From: Oceanobacillus sp. Castelsardo
GTDB lineage: Bacteria; Bacillota; Bacilli; Bacillales; Amphibacillaceae
DNA length: 40,454 nucleotides
Reading direction: 5' to 3'
Assembly: GCF_001659985.1 (NCBI RefSeq)
Contig: NZ_LYCS01000013.1
Coordinates: 45,846-86,299 of the forward strand
Shown in pieces: positions 8,754-16,616 of the stretch; positions within the stretch are counted from its first letter, which is position 1, and each line of letters starts with the position of its first letter. Both the position numbers and the translations under genes were made by a program. The notes under the pieces were generated by a model. That model searched no databases. It was not told where the DNA came from and worked only from the letters and a program-made list of their open reading frames with translations.

Positions 8754-8800
8754 TTATCACGGTTGACTTGTGACCAATTGCGCTTGGACTCTACCGTGAG
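8754..8800. repeat. Single degenerate copy of the 52-bp repeat family found at 34.5 kb
   Basis: The segment TTATCACGGTTGACTTG ... GGACTCTACCGTGAG lines up without gaps with the repeat unit at 34511-34822 (TTATCTCGGTTGACTTG ... GGAGTCTACCGTGAC). It differs mainly in the middle. The CGGTAG/CTACCG dyad of the array units is broken here (CGCTTG/CTACCG). It sits between the DUF418 gene and a gene relic and overlaps the 5' end of that relic. Confidence 0.65.
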
Positions 8801-9058
8801 ACTATTCCTGGAAGACAACGAAATAAATCAATAGCATTATACATATCAGAAATCCGTAATCAAATAACACGCATCGTACAATGTTCTGAAAAAGAAGCTC
8901 GTTATTTAATCAATCATTCATGGATTGCACAAGAGGTGTATAATGCGGACACCATATTATTGCATGAGAATCCCGCATACTGGGCCTATTTACTATTGTA
9001 TGGGGACGGGGAATTATGGTATAAAGATTACGAAAATTACGTTGAACCAACTAAGTGA
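8774..9058 (+). pseudogene. Relic of a small hypothetical gene, start codon missing
   Basis: An open frame of 94 codons ends at TGA 9058. Its C-terminal 70 residues look like real protein (QCSEKEARYLINHSWIAQEV, then DTILLHENPAYWAYLLLYGD and ELWYKDYENY). It has no in-frame ATG, TTG or GTG before that part and no ribosome site. The first dozen codons come from the 52-bp repeat copy, so the original N-terminus seems to have been lost at the repeat boundary. The aromatic-rich, acidic C-terminus resembles small Bacillus hypothetical proteins that I cannot name with certainty. Confidence 0.45.
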
Positions 9059-9084
9059 CATTTCATTCATTTACCATTATAAAT

Positions 9085-9117
9085 AACCACCTAATTCCCA
9101 ATAAATATTAGATGGTT
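9085..9117 (-). terminator. Weak hairpin downstream of the alpha/beta hydrolase
   Basis: AACCACCTAA and TTAGATGGTT form a 10-bp stem with one mismatch around a 13-base loop. On the minus strand it is followed by ATTTATAAT rather than a clean T run. Position, 62 bases after the hydrolase stop, suggests a weak terminator. Confidence 0.35.
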
Positions 9118-9179
9118 GTATAGTATGTAAACTAAATTGATGAGGTGAAGGGGTACTGTACAAATACAATGAGTTTAAC

Positions 9180-9956
9180 TTATCCATTACATTCTTCCAG
9201 TACCTTCCCTTCTTTAATCCATTTATCTATGAGTTGATTAAAGAACTCAGGCATTGCCAAAGGAACGCCATGACCTATCTGAGATATTAATATTCCCTCA
9301 ACGTTAGGGTTCGATGCGATAATGTCTTCAACAGACTTTTTCATTACCGTTCTTTCCTTTTCGCCGACTGTTACTAATATTTTTGTACTTGCTTGACTAA
9401 ACTCCTTTGGTATTGTAAATGACATGTTTTCTCGCATAACTCCAACCAACGTCTCTAATTTCATTTGACAAGTTTCCTCGTAGTATTTATCAAAATAATC
9501 TTCACTTACAAACAAAGTTTTAGCTTGTAATTTAGAAAAACTTCTATTTTTGATGAGTGGAAAGAATAGATTCATAGTTGGTTTCATAATAGGTTTAGCA
9601 TAAGTCATTGGCCGAACTAAGGCACTATTTATAATGGCAAAGTCTACTAAATTTGATTTGATACTTAACATTTGAATGATAACTTGCGATCCTAGAGAAA
9701 AGCCAACTAAGATGACTTTCTTCCCAGTTGCCTTCTCTTCGATTATACGAATTAAATCCATTGCACTATCTTCAATGGAAAATATATTTATATTCCTATT
9801 TAAGCCGTGTCCAGGTAAATCTGGAACAATACAATGATATTGATTTTTAAAGTATTCAACCTGTTTATCCCACATCCATCCACTCACTCCACCACCATGA
9901 ATAAAAACAATAAGGTCAGCGGATTTAATACCATATTCCTTATATAGCAACGACAT
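9180..9956 (-). CDS. Alpha/beta hydrolase
   Basis: A 258-residue soluble hydrolase of the alpha/beta fold. The oxyanion motif is FIHGGGVSGWMW. The nucleophile elbow is GFSLGSQ (serine near residue 107). The histidine is in ISQIGHGVPLAMPE near the C-terminus. The usual acid position follows ILVTVGEKERT, where glutamate rather than aspartate is seen. An AAGGAG site lies eight bases before ATG 9956. The next gene upstream on the same strand is a cupin, separated by a repeat-like structured segment, so co-transcription is doubtful. The substrate cannot be predicted. Confidence 0.8.
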   Translation of the reverse strand: MSLLYKEYGIKSADLIVFIHGGGVSGWMWDKQVEYFKNQYHCIVPDLPGHGLNRNINIFSIEDSAMDLIRIIEEKATGKKVILVGFSLGSQVIIQMLSIKSNLVDFAIINSALVRPMTYAKPIMKPTMNLFFPLIKNRSFSKLQAKTLFVSEDYFDKYYEETCQMKLETLVGVMRENMSFTIPKEFSQASTKILVTVGEKERTVMKKSVEDIIASNPNVEGILISQIGHGVPLAMPEFFNQLIDKWIKEGKVLEECNG

Positions 9957-9984
9957 TGCTTTCTCTCCTTATTTATATTCGACT

Positions 9985-10144
9985 TTTAGCTAAAAACAGG
10001 CAGTTAGAAAACTTGGCATTCGCCAAGCCTGTTGGCGATGCCTTAGTTGCACTTATGCAGATCTATACGGTGGGGCGAGTAATCGGAGCCCCAGACGGGA
10101 AAGATTTTATACTTTCCTCACTGCTAAAAAAATGTGTACCTTAA
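9985..10144. repeat. Multi-hairpin, non-coding, possibly dispersed element
   Basis: This gene-free segment folds into two compact hairpins: an imperfect long stem, GGCATTCGCCAA / TTGGCGATGCC with a short GCCTG loop (about 10015-10042), and TGGGGC / GCCCCA (about 10073-10095). It is more GC-rich than its surroundings. I have an impression that similar segments recur in Bacillaceae genomes, but I cannot verify this. No second copy is in the window and no known riboswitch consensus fits. Confidence 0.35.
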
Positions 10145-10152
10145 GATACACA

Positions 10153-10482
10153 TCATTTTATCGCATTATTAAGTTTAGTCATTGTAGCATAAATGGATAC
10201 CCGGTCCTCACTTGTATTGATAAAACCTATTTGCTCATCCGCACCACATAGAACTACATCACCAGTTTTCACCTCAAGATCCTCGCCATTGATAGAAAAA
10301 GTACCGTTCCCCTCGACCACATGCAAATATAATTCGCGGTCTGGATGGTTATGAGGCTTCATGTGTTGGCCTGGTAGGAAGTTTAACATAAAAGCAACAC
10401 TTCTAGTCGTTTTTATAATATTTATTTTGGTGAATCTCTTCTCATCAAATTGTTGAGCTGTTGTAATGGATTGCTTTTCCAT
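10153..10482 (-). CDS. Small cupin-domain protein
   Basis: A single-domain cupin of 109 residues starting at ATG 10482 (MEKQSITTAQQFDEKR), six or seven bases after AGGGGTG. The frame extends to 10515 but that start has no ribosome site. Cupin motif 1 is seen as GQHMKPHNHPDRELYLHVVEG, written here in two parts: GQHMKPHNHPDRELYL and HVVEGNGTF, with candidate metal ligands His-His-Glu. Motif 2 is weaker (KTGDVVLCGADEQIGFIN) and lacks the usual histidine. Metal content, and whether it is an enzyme or a binding protein, are unknown. Confidence 0.8.
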   Translation of the reverse strand: MEKQSITTAQQFDEKRFTKINIIKTTRSVAFMLNFLPGQHMKPHNHPDRELYLHVVEGNGTFSINGEDLEVKTGDVVLCGADEQIGFINTSEDRVSIYATMTKLNNAIK

Positions 10483-10566
10483 TTTTTCACCCCTTTTTTC
10501 TAATTGAAACCGCATACTTTATACTTTACCATTTAGGGAATAGCCATATCAAATGGATAAGAAAAA

Positions 10567-10607
10567 AAGACCTTGATTTCGTCAAATATGATGAAAATCA
10601 AGATCTT
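10567..10607 (-). terminator. Rho-independent terminator of uppP
   Basis: AAGATCTTGATTTT and AAATCAAGGTCTT (minus-strand sense) form a 13-bp stem with a single mismatch, followed by a run of seven T on the minus strand. It begins five bases after the uppP stop. Confidence 0.85.
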
Positions 10608-10611
10608 CTTA

Positions 10612-11448
10612 TTAGAAATATAAAAAGTAAATAACAATTACCAAAACAATTCGATATATCGCAAATGGAACTAATTTTACTTTATTAATTAATTTTAAGA
10701 AAAAGCGTATCGATACTAAGGCAAATATGAATGCACTTATAAATCCAACGATGAAAAATGGTAATGCATCCATTGTGAAATATTCCCAGTTTTTTAATAA
10801 TGACAAGAAACTTGCTCCAGCCATTATCGGAACAGCCATAATAAAGGTGAAATCAGAAGCAGTGCGGTGATTCATCCCTAATAGTACCCCACCTGAAATA
10901 GTTGCACCTGATCTGGAAAAACCAGGCCACAATGATAAACATTGAATTAACCCGACTGAGAAAGCTTGCTTATAACTAATTTGATCAACGGAAACGACTT
11001 TTGGATTTTTAGAACGAAATAAATCCGCTACAATCATAAATATCGCACCGATAAGTAAACCGACTAAAACTGTTTTTGTCGTAAATAAATACTCATCAAT
11101 ATAATCTTCAAAAAGTAATCCAAAAACCCCAGCTGGTAATAAACCAACTATGATGTGCGTGAGTTTTAGATGCGGGCCACGGTGAGTCTGCCCTTTTTTA
11201 TTGAAAACTCGATTTAATCCAAGTAAATCAATAAATCTATCTTTAAACACAACTACCACGGCTAAAATGGAACCGAGCTGGATCACAATTTTAAATGTAT
11301 TAGCTGCATATTTCCCCAAAAAATCGGTAGACTTTAACCACATATCATCCACTAATATCATATGACCAGTAGAGGATACTGGGGCAAATTCTGTTAATCC
11401 TTCCACCAATCCTAGTATGATGGCTTTTAGTAATTCAATGAATTCCAT
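10612..11448 (-). CDS. uppP: Undecaprenyl-diphosphatase
   Basis: The BacA/UppP family membrane enzyme removes a phosphate from undecaprenyl diphosphate outside the membrane, recycling the lipid carrier of peptidoglycan synthesis; extra copies give bacitracin resistance. At 278 residues it has the usual length. Both active-site motifs are intact: GLVEGLTEFAPVSSTGHMIL (glutamate-rich motif 1) and LWPGFSRSGATISGG (motif 2, with arginine and serine). About eight membrane segments are visible. ATG 11448 follows GGAGATTGAACA. It appears monocistronic, with its own terminator. Confidence 0.95.
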   Translation of the reverse strand: MEFIELLKAIILGLVEGLTEFAPVSSTGHMILVDDMWLKSTDFLGKYAANTFKIVIQLGSILAVVVVFKDRFIDLLGLNRVFNKKGQTHRGPHLKLTHIIVGLLPAGVFGLLFEDYIDEYLFTTKTVLVGLLIGAIFMIVADLFRSKNPKVVSVDQISYKQAFSVGLIQCLSLWPGFSRSGATISGGVLLGMNHRTASDFTFIMAVPIMAGASFLSLLKNWEYFTMDALPFFIVGFISAFIFALVSIRFFLKLINKVKLVPFAIYRIVLVIVIYFLYF

Positions 11449-11569
11449 TGTTCAATCTCCTTACCTACATTTTTAATTCTTTAAATGCAAGTTTCATAGT
11501 AAACGTTTATTCTACTTTTGTAAATACCCTCTTTTTATTCCCCCTAAGTATATTGTAGCTTCCCAAATT

Positions 11570-12316
11570 TCATTCAAATTGCTTCGCCCATGCTTTTACT
11601 ATGGATATAAATGATTCTCGCCTTTGGTCGAATTGTTTTTTCCTGTGACCGTTTGCTCCAGATGGATGTGGAAAACCAAATAAGTAAAAATGGTTTGGAA
11701 GTCCCCCTTCTTGACGCAATTGATAAAAAACATGCTCTACCGTTTTACCTAATGGAATAATAAGTGCTGATTCCTTTATCTGATATAGCTCTTTAGGAAA
11801 TATATCAAAAGCATATCTAACAAGTAAAGGAGATTTCTTGAAACTAGGCTGGTACCCATTATAATTTTTATCTTCATAAAAAACAGGGTATTTAATAGTA
11901 GAAGTTGTATGCAATAATTCCCTTTGTTCTTCAAATAAAGAAGAGGAGCTTTGAACATGTATAGCTTTGTGAATCCCACATTCATCTAACATTTGAACTA
12001 GATTTGCACGCATCGATCCGGAAAAGCTAGCAGCCTTTTTAGCTTCCTTTAACATTTGTTCTGTCGGATGGTGACTTTCCAAACCTTGTAATAATTTTTC
12101 AAAAGCCATTTTCATTTGGTTCCAACCGGGCGTAATTCCAACTATCACAATGATTGCCCTACTATTTATGTATTCGTTATGCGGGGCATAATACATGCTC
12201 AACCGCCCTTCTTTTTCGATTAAAAACTCATCTATTAATAAATCTTCTTTTGTAAGTTTCCAATTAGGATTTAGATTTTTAATGGCAGGAAGAAACTCTT
12301 GGAATTTTGGATACAA
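11570..12316 (-). CDS. Uracil-DNA-glycosylase-superfamily-like protein
   Basis: A 248-residue protein starting at a TTG (12316; an AAGGA site is 11 bases upstream and no ATG is available in frame). Two motifs match the layout of the UDG superfamily: a first motif IVIVGITPGWNQ near residue 55, where families 4/5 have GEAPG, and a second motif FGFPHPSGANGH near residue 212, matching HPS. The acidic catalytic residue of family 1 (GQDPY) is absent. Substrate may be other than uracil in DNA, or it may be non-catalytic. It sits just after pepF on the same strand, separated by a hairpin. Confidence 0.6.
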   Translation of the reverse strand: MYPKFQEFLPAIKNLNPNWKLTKEDLLIDEFLIEKEGRLSMYYAPHNEYINSRAIIVIVGITPGWNQMKMAFEKLLQGLESHHPTEQMLKEAKKAASFSGSMRANLVQMLDECGIHKAIHVQSSSSLFEEQRELLHTTSTIKYPVFYEDKNYNGYQPSFKKSPLLVRYAFDIFPKELYQIKESALIIPLGKTVEHVFYQLRQEGGLPNHFYLFGFPHPSGANGHRKKQFDQRRESFISIVKAWAKQFE

Positions 12317-12345
12317 GTTGATGCACGTCCTTCATCATAACAATT

Positions 12346-12374
12346 AAGGTGCCCTCCAATAGGAGAAGCACCTT
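12346..12374 (-). terminator. Hairpin downstream of pepF
   Basis: AAGGTGC and GCACCTT enclose a second inner pairing CTCC/GGAG with loop TATT, giving a compact hairpin seven bases after the pepF stop. The minus-strand tail is AATTGTT, a poor U tract, so termination may be leaky into the UDG-like gene. Confidence 0.5.
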
Positions 12375-12380
12375 CTTCTT

Positions 12381-14192
12381 CTAATTATTCTTTACTTCAT
12401 TTGTCAATTTTATAAATTCCTTCACGTCTTTGGCTGCCAGTTGAATTCCTGCTTCCCAGAAATCTTGTTTGGTTAGGTCAACACCTAAATGCTTTTCTGC
12501 TAATTCCTCTACCTTCATAGAACCTGTATCCCTCAGCAAGGCAATATACTTTTCTTCAAATCCTTCTGGTTGTTCTAAGTACTTCGCGTAAATTCCCAAG
12601 CTAAATAAATAACCAAATGTATACGGAAAGTTATAAAACGGAACATCATCAATAAAGAAATGCAGTTTACTACACCAAAAATGGGCATGATAACTTGATA
12701 GACTACCACCATATGCTTCTTTTTGTGCTTGAATCATTAATTCATTTAATCTATTTTCAGAAACAATTCCTTTTGAACGTTCCTCATAGAAGGCATTTTC
12801 AAATAGGAACCTTGCATGGATATTCAAAAACATTGCCGTAGCATTCTCGAGCTTAGAGTTTAACAGTGAAATCTTCTCTACCTCATTTTTTGCGTTCTTT
12901 ATCGTCGCATTCCCAATGATCGTTTCTGCAAATGTACTAGCTGTTTCTGCCACATTCATTGCATATTGACGGTTTAAACTAGGTAGATCCTTCATCACAT
13001 GACTGTGGAAGGCATGTCCTAATTCATGAGCAAGAGTACTCGTATCCGCTGGGGAACCTGAAAATGTCATAAAAATCCGTGATTCTTCAAACTCCGGAAG
13101 ACTCGTACAATAACCCCCAGGACGTTTATTTGGTCTATCTTCCGCTTCTACCCAACGGTTTTCGAGGGCATGTTTTGCAAAACTTGAAAGCTTTGGACCA
13201 AAGGAGGCAAAGTTAGTAATAACAAAATCACATGCTTCATCATACGTGAACCGAGTTGGCTTCGCATCCCCTAATGTAACCGGTGCATCCACATCCTGCC
13301 ATCCTAATTTTTCCATACCAAACAGATTTGCCTTTTGGTTTAAAAAGTCAATGAACGGTTGCTTATTGTTAGCAACAGCGGACCACATCGCGTCTAGGGT
13401 ATCTTTAGACATCCGATTATATTCTAATGGCTCTTCTAAATGATTCTTCCGCTCATGCAATTTTTGTAACGTTATTCGATAACCATCCAAATGATTTATC
13501 GTATCCGCAAAAATTGGCGCATACTTCGACCAAGCAACTTCCCATTCCTTGAAAATCTGTTCTCTAACCTTTGGATCAGGATCCGCATACATTCGATTCA
13601 TAGCTTGTCCAATAGATAACTCCGTTGTTTCTCCGTCTTCGTCTGTAAAGGGAATTGTCATAATAGAAACAACCGTGTCATATAGACGACTCCATGCTGC
13701 TAAACCATCTTTATTTAATTCAGCAATTATCTTTTCCTCTTCTTCTGATAAAAGCCGTTTTCCTTCCTCACGTATTTCATTTAAGGTAAAGGATGTTTCA
13801 TTTAACTCTTTATCCATTAAGAGCTTTTGCCACTCCTTATCTGAAATGGTTACCAGTTTTTTAGTAAAGGTAGTGGATAACTTTTGCATTTCACTATACA
13901 GATTCATCATTTGTCCCATTACTACGTTCGCATATTCATCATCCATATATGCATCATGCGTCATTTGTACAAATGTAGAGGCTTGACCTAAGCCCTTACC
14001 TATCGTTTCACGTTTATTTAAAATACTTTTAAGAGTTGTCACGGATGGATCTGTTTGAAAATCCCATTCACTCAATAACTTTTGATAGACTTTAATATCA
14101 GCTTTGACCGATTGTATTTTTTTCTGCAATTCTTTAGATTTCGTCCCACCAGGAAAAATACTTTCTAAATCCCATGTATCTACATATTTCAC
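12381..14192 (-). CDS. pepF: Oligoendopeptidase F family metallopeptidase (M3B)
   Basis: A cytoplasmic zinc endopeptidase for short peptides, 603 residues, the normal size for M3B enzymes. The zinc motif is HELGH (H389-E390-H393) in TLAHELGHAFHSHVMKD, and the third ligand region is NVAETASTFAETI. The N-terminal oligopeptidase domain has the usual YVDTWDLESIFPGG beginning. The start is GTG 14192, with GGAGAG seven bases upstream. The dipeptidase gene pepV lies upstream on the same strand 50 bases away, so both may serve the last steps of peptide utilisation from one transcript. Confidence 0.93.
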   Translation of the reverse strand: MKYVDTWDLESIFPGGTKSKELQKKIQSVKADIKVYQKLLSEWDFQTDPSVTTLKSILNKRETIGKGLGQASTFVQMTHDAYMDDEYANVVMGQMMNLYSEMQKLSTTFTKKLVTISDKEWQKLLMDKELNETSFTLNEIREEGKRLLSEEEEKIIAELNKDGLAAWSRLYDTVVSIMTIPFTDEDGETTELSIGQAMNRMYADPDPKVREQIFKEWEVAWSKYAPIFADTINHLDGYRITLQKLHERKNHLEEPLEYNRMSKDTLDAMWSAVANNKQPFIDFLNQKANLFGMEKLGWQDVDAPVTLGDAKPTRFTYDEACDFVITNFASFGPKLSSFAKHALENRWVEAEDRPNKRPGGYCTSLPEFEESRIFMTFSGSPADTSTLAHELGHAFHSHVMKDLPSLNRQYAMNVAETASTFAETIIGNATIKNAKNEVEKISLLNSKLENATAMFLNIHARFLFENAFYEERSKGIVSENRLNELMIQAQKEAYGGSLSSYHAHFWCSKLHFFIDDVPFYNFPYTFGYLFSLGIYAKYLEQPEGFEEKYIALLRDTGSMKVEELAEKHLGVDLTKQDFWEAGIQLAAKDVKEFIKLTNEVKNN

Positions 14193-14241
14193 TTTGTTCT
14201 CTCCTTTCCAATATTCCTCTTACAGCGCGTGTCACAACCTC

Positions 14242-15654
14242 TTATACCTTTGCTAGTTCATAAATAGCTTGCGCATAAATAGCCGTTGCTTTTAATAAAT
14301 CATCCACAATGGCGTATTCATCTTTTTGATGCATTACATCTTCGCGTCCCGGAAATAATGCACCAAATGCAACGCCATGATCCAAGGCACGTGAATATGT
14401 TCCTCCACCTATAGCAAGTAGTTCTGCCTTTTCACCCGTTTGTTCCTCATATACCTTTTGCAATGTTTGAATAAGTGGGTCATCCTTCTTCACATAAGTT
14501 GGCTTGGAATCTGTAAAATTCTGCAGTTTTAGTTCATTTTTCTTTAATGTTTCTTCTATTTTCGCTTTTCCTTCTTCTATATCGAATGTTACAGGATAAC
14601 GCATGTTTAATCCAATACGACCACCTTTTTTGATTGTATAATTCATGATTCCTACATTGATGGTTAGCTCTCCTGACTCTTCGTCCTGATAAGAAATGTT
14701 AAAAACCTCTCCACGGGACTTATTAAAGAAGGAAGAGATAGTCTTTACAAATTTCTGACCCTGTGCATCCAATTCTAGACTTTGTAAAAAATTAGCCAAA
14801 AAAACACCAGCATTTTTCCCATCTTTTGGTTCAGCACCATGGGCACTTTTACCAACTAACATTAAGATGAGTTCATTCTTATTTACAGAAATGTCGCCTT
14901 CTAACTTCCACTCACGAAGATAGTTTCGGTACTTCTGATCAATTTTTTCTAACTTGGAACTCACTTGTAAATGAACTTCTGCAAAATCTGGTACCATATT
15001 GTATCTTCGGCCCGATTGAAATAATAACAATTGTAGTTCCTCGCTAGACGTACTAGAACTGATATCTTGGAAAATATCGAAATCAGAAATTCCCTTTTCC
15101 GCAAAAATAATAGGGAAATCCGCATCCGGTACAAATCCCATGTCTGGCATTTCTTCTTCTGCAAAATAATGTTCCACACATCTCCAGTCACTTTCCTCAT
15201 CCGTTCCAATAATTAAACGAACTCTTTTACCTAGTGGGAGACCTAATTCTTTTACAATTTTCATTCCATAATACGCTGCGATCGTCGGTCCTTTATCATC
15301 GCTAGAACCTCTAGCATAAATCTTTCCATCCTTTATAACTCCACCATATGCATCAACACTCCAGCCATCTCCCTCTGGTACGACATCAACATGACCTAAA
15401 ATGCCAAGAAGTTTATCTCCCTTCCCCATTTCAAGATGACCCGCTAAATGACCAACATTTTTTGTTATAAATCCATCTTTATTCCCCATATCCAGCATAT
15501 ATTCCAACGCATCCTTAATCCCTTTTCCTAAAGGAGCTTCAGGGTTTTTATCGTTTTCATTTAACACACTTTTGATTCGTAAAAGTCCTTGTAAATCCTT
15601 AATAAAATCATCTTTTCTTTTTAGAACTTCTTCCATCCAATTAATATGACTCAT
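14242..15654 (-). CDS. pepV: Dipeptidase PepV (M20 family)
   Basis: A dizinc M20A aminopeptidase that cleaves dipeptides. ATG 15654 (MSHINWMEEVLKRKDDFIK) follows AAAGGAGTG by eight bases and gives 470 residues, the typical PepV length; the frame is open to 15720 but that part has no ribosome site. Metal-site motifs are intact: LGHVDVVPEGDGW, YARGSSDDKGP (bridging aspartate), GTDEESDWRCVEHY (catalytic glutamate), and the C-terminal histidine in REDVMHQKDEY. It is probably co-transcribed with pepF downstream and divergent from the GT51 gene. Confidence 0.95.
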   Translation of the reverse strand: MSHINWMEEVLKRKDDFIKDLQGLLRIKSVLNENDKNPEAPLGKGIKDALEYMLDMGNKDGFITKNVGHLAGHLEMGKGDKLLGILGHVDVVPEGDGWSVDAYGGVIKDGKIYARGSSDDKGPTIAAYYGMKIVKELGLPLGKRVRLIIGTDEESDWRCVEHYFAEEEMPDMGFVPDADFPIIFAEKGISDFDIFQDISSSTSSEELQLLLFQSGRRYNMVPDFAEVHLQVSSKLEKIDQKYRNYLREWKLEGDISVNKNELILMLVGKSAHGAEPKDGKNAGVFLANFLQSLELDAQGQKFVKTISSFFNKSRGEVFNISYQDEESGELTINVGIMNYTIKKGGRIGLNMRYPVTFDIEEGKAKIEETLKKNELKLQNFTDSKPTYVKKDDPLIQTLQKVYEEQTGEKAELLAIGGGTYSRALDHGVAFGALFPGREDVMHQKDEYAIVDDLLKATAIYAQAIYELAKV

Positions 15655-15824
15655 CTTCAGTTCACTCCTTTTTAAATCAATAAATGACATATTTATTAAA
15701 ATTGTAGCAACTACACCCATTGGCTGGTAAAGTAAGGAAATTAACTCTGGGATTAATTCATTCGTTAATCAAGCTTGGGAACATTGGTTATACTACAAAT
15801 ATATGTCGAAAATTGAGGTAATTA

Positions 15825-16481
15825 ATGATGAAATTTATTAAAAAACTACTCAAAATTGGATTTATCCTTGTCATTCTTGTCGTAATATCTATTGTTTATA
15901 CTGGTTACTCCCATTACAAAGAAGCTATCTCGGAAATATCCATTTCGGAAAAGGTCGATTCAGTTAAAGAAAATGTTAGCTTCGTGCCACTAGAAGAGAT
16001 TTCTAATGACTTTACGGATGCGGTTGTCGCTGTTGAGGATCATCGTTTCTATGAACACGGTGCCTTTGATTTTATTTCCCTTATTCGTGCAAGCCTTGTA
16101 AATTTAAAAGCGAAAGAAATCAAAGAAGGCGGTAGTACATTAACACAACAAGTTGCTAAGAATCTTTACTTTAGTAATAAGCAACAATTTATCCGCAAAG
16201 TTGCAGAACTCTTTGTTGCCTTTGACCTAGAAAAAACCTATAGCAAAGATGAAATTTTAGAACTGTATGTCAATATTATCTATTATGGAGAAGGTAATTA
16301 TGGAATACAAAAAGCAAGTACTTACTATTTTGGCAAGTCACCTGCTGAACTGAATTATGATGAAGCAACATATTTGGCGGGCTTACCTCAATCACCTAGC
16401 GTTTATGGTGCAAATAATAATTTAGCGAAACGGAGACAAGTTGAAGTAATGGAAGCATTGACCGATTACCGCAAAGAATAA
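15825..16481 (+). CDS. Monofunctional GT51 peptidoglycan glycosyltransferase
   Basis: A 218-residue protein with one N-terminal membrane anchor (residues 8-27) and a GT51 catalytic domain: AVVAVEDHRFYEHGAFD (catalytic glutamate in EDHRFY), EGGSTLTQQVAKNLYF, RKVAELFVAFDLEKTYSKDEI, LELYVNIIYYGEGNYGI and YLAGLPQSPSVYG. No transpeptidase or pilin-like extension follows, so it is an MtgA/SgtB-type polymerase of lipid II rather than a class A PBP. GAGG lies upstream of two adjacent ATGs (15825, 15828). Such free-standing enzymes are less common in Bacillaceae than bifunctional ones. Confidence 0.9.
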   Translation: MMKFIKKLLKIGFILVILVVISIVYTGYSHYKEAISEISISEKVDSVKENVSFVPLEEISNDFTDAVVAVEDHRFYEHGAFDFISLIRASLVNLKAKEIKEGGSTLTQQVAKNLYFSNKQQFIRKVAELFVAFDLEKTYSKDEILELYVNIIYYGEGNYGIQKASTYYFGKSPAELNYDEATYLAGLPQSPSVYGANNNLAKRRQVEVMEALTDYRKE

Positions 16482-16523
16482 ATAGTCGATAATAACAACT
16501 TTATTTATAAATGAATGTATTTC

Positions 16524-16602
16524 AACGTGCTTACTGGCTGTTACCCCACAAATTTGATTAACTCTATTTATAAGTGGGTTATTACAGCCAGTTAAGCGCG
16601 TT
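16524..16602. terminator. Long imperfect inverted repeat between convergent genes
   Basis: Arms of about 26 and 29 bases pair with a few bulges: AACGTGCTTACTGGCTGT + TACCCCAC on the left, and GTGGGTTATTACAGCCAG + TTAAGCGCGTT on the right. The loop is about 24 bases of AT-rich sequence. It lies between the GT51 stop and the diguanylate cyclase stop and probably ends both transcripts. The arms are much longer than a standard terminator, so a small mobile palindromic element is an alternative. Confidence 0.6.
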
Positions 16603-16616
16603 AAAAACACATTGAT

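Noticed and set aside
9956..10144. A 62-residue protein on the plus strand
   Set aside because: No ribosome site; it is made of the two hairpins and overlaps the hydrolase start.
9985..10144. Known riboswitch (fluoride, ZTP or c-di-GMP type)
   Set aside because: The hairpins do not match the conserved cores of these classes as I know them, and the element does not fit just upstream of a matching gene type.
13549..13986. A 145-residue frame on the plus strand inside pepF
   Set aside because: Antisense shadow of a conserved peptidase gene, without ribosome site or family features.
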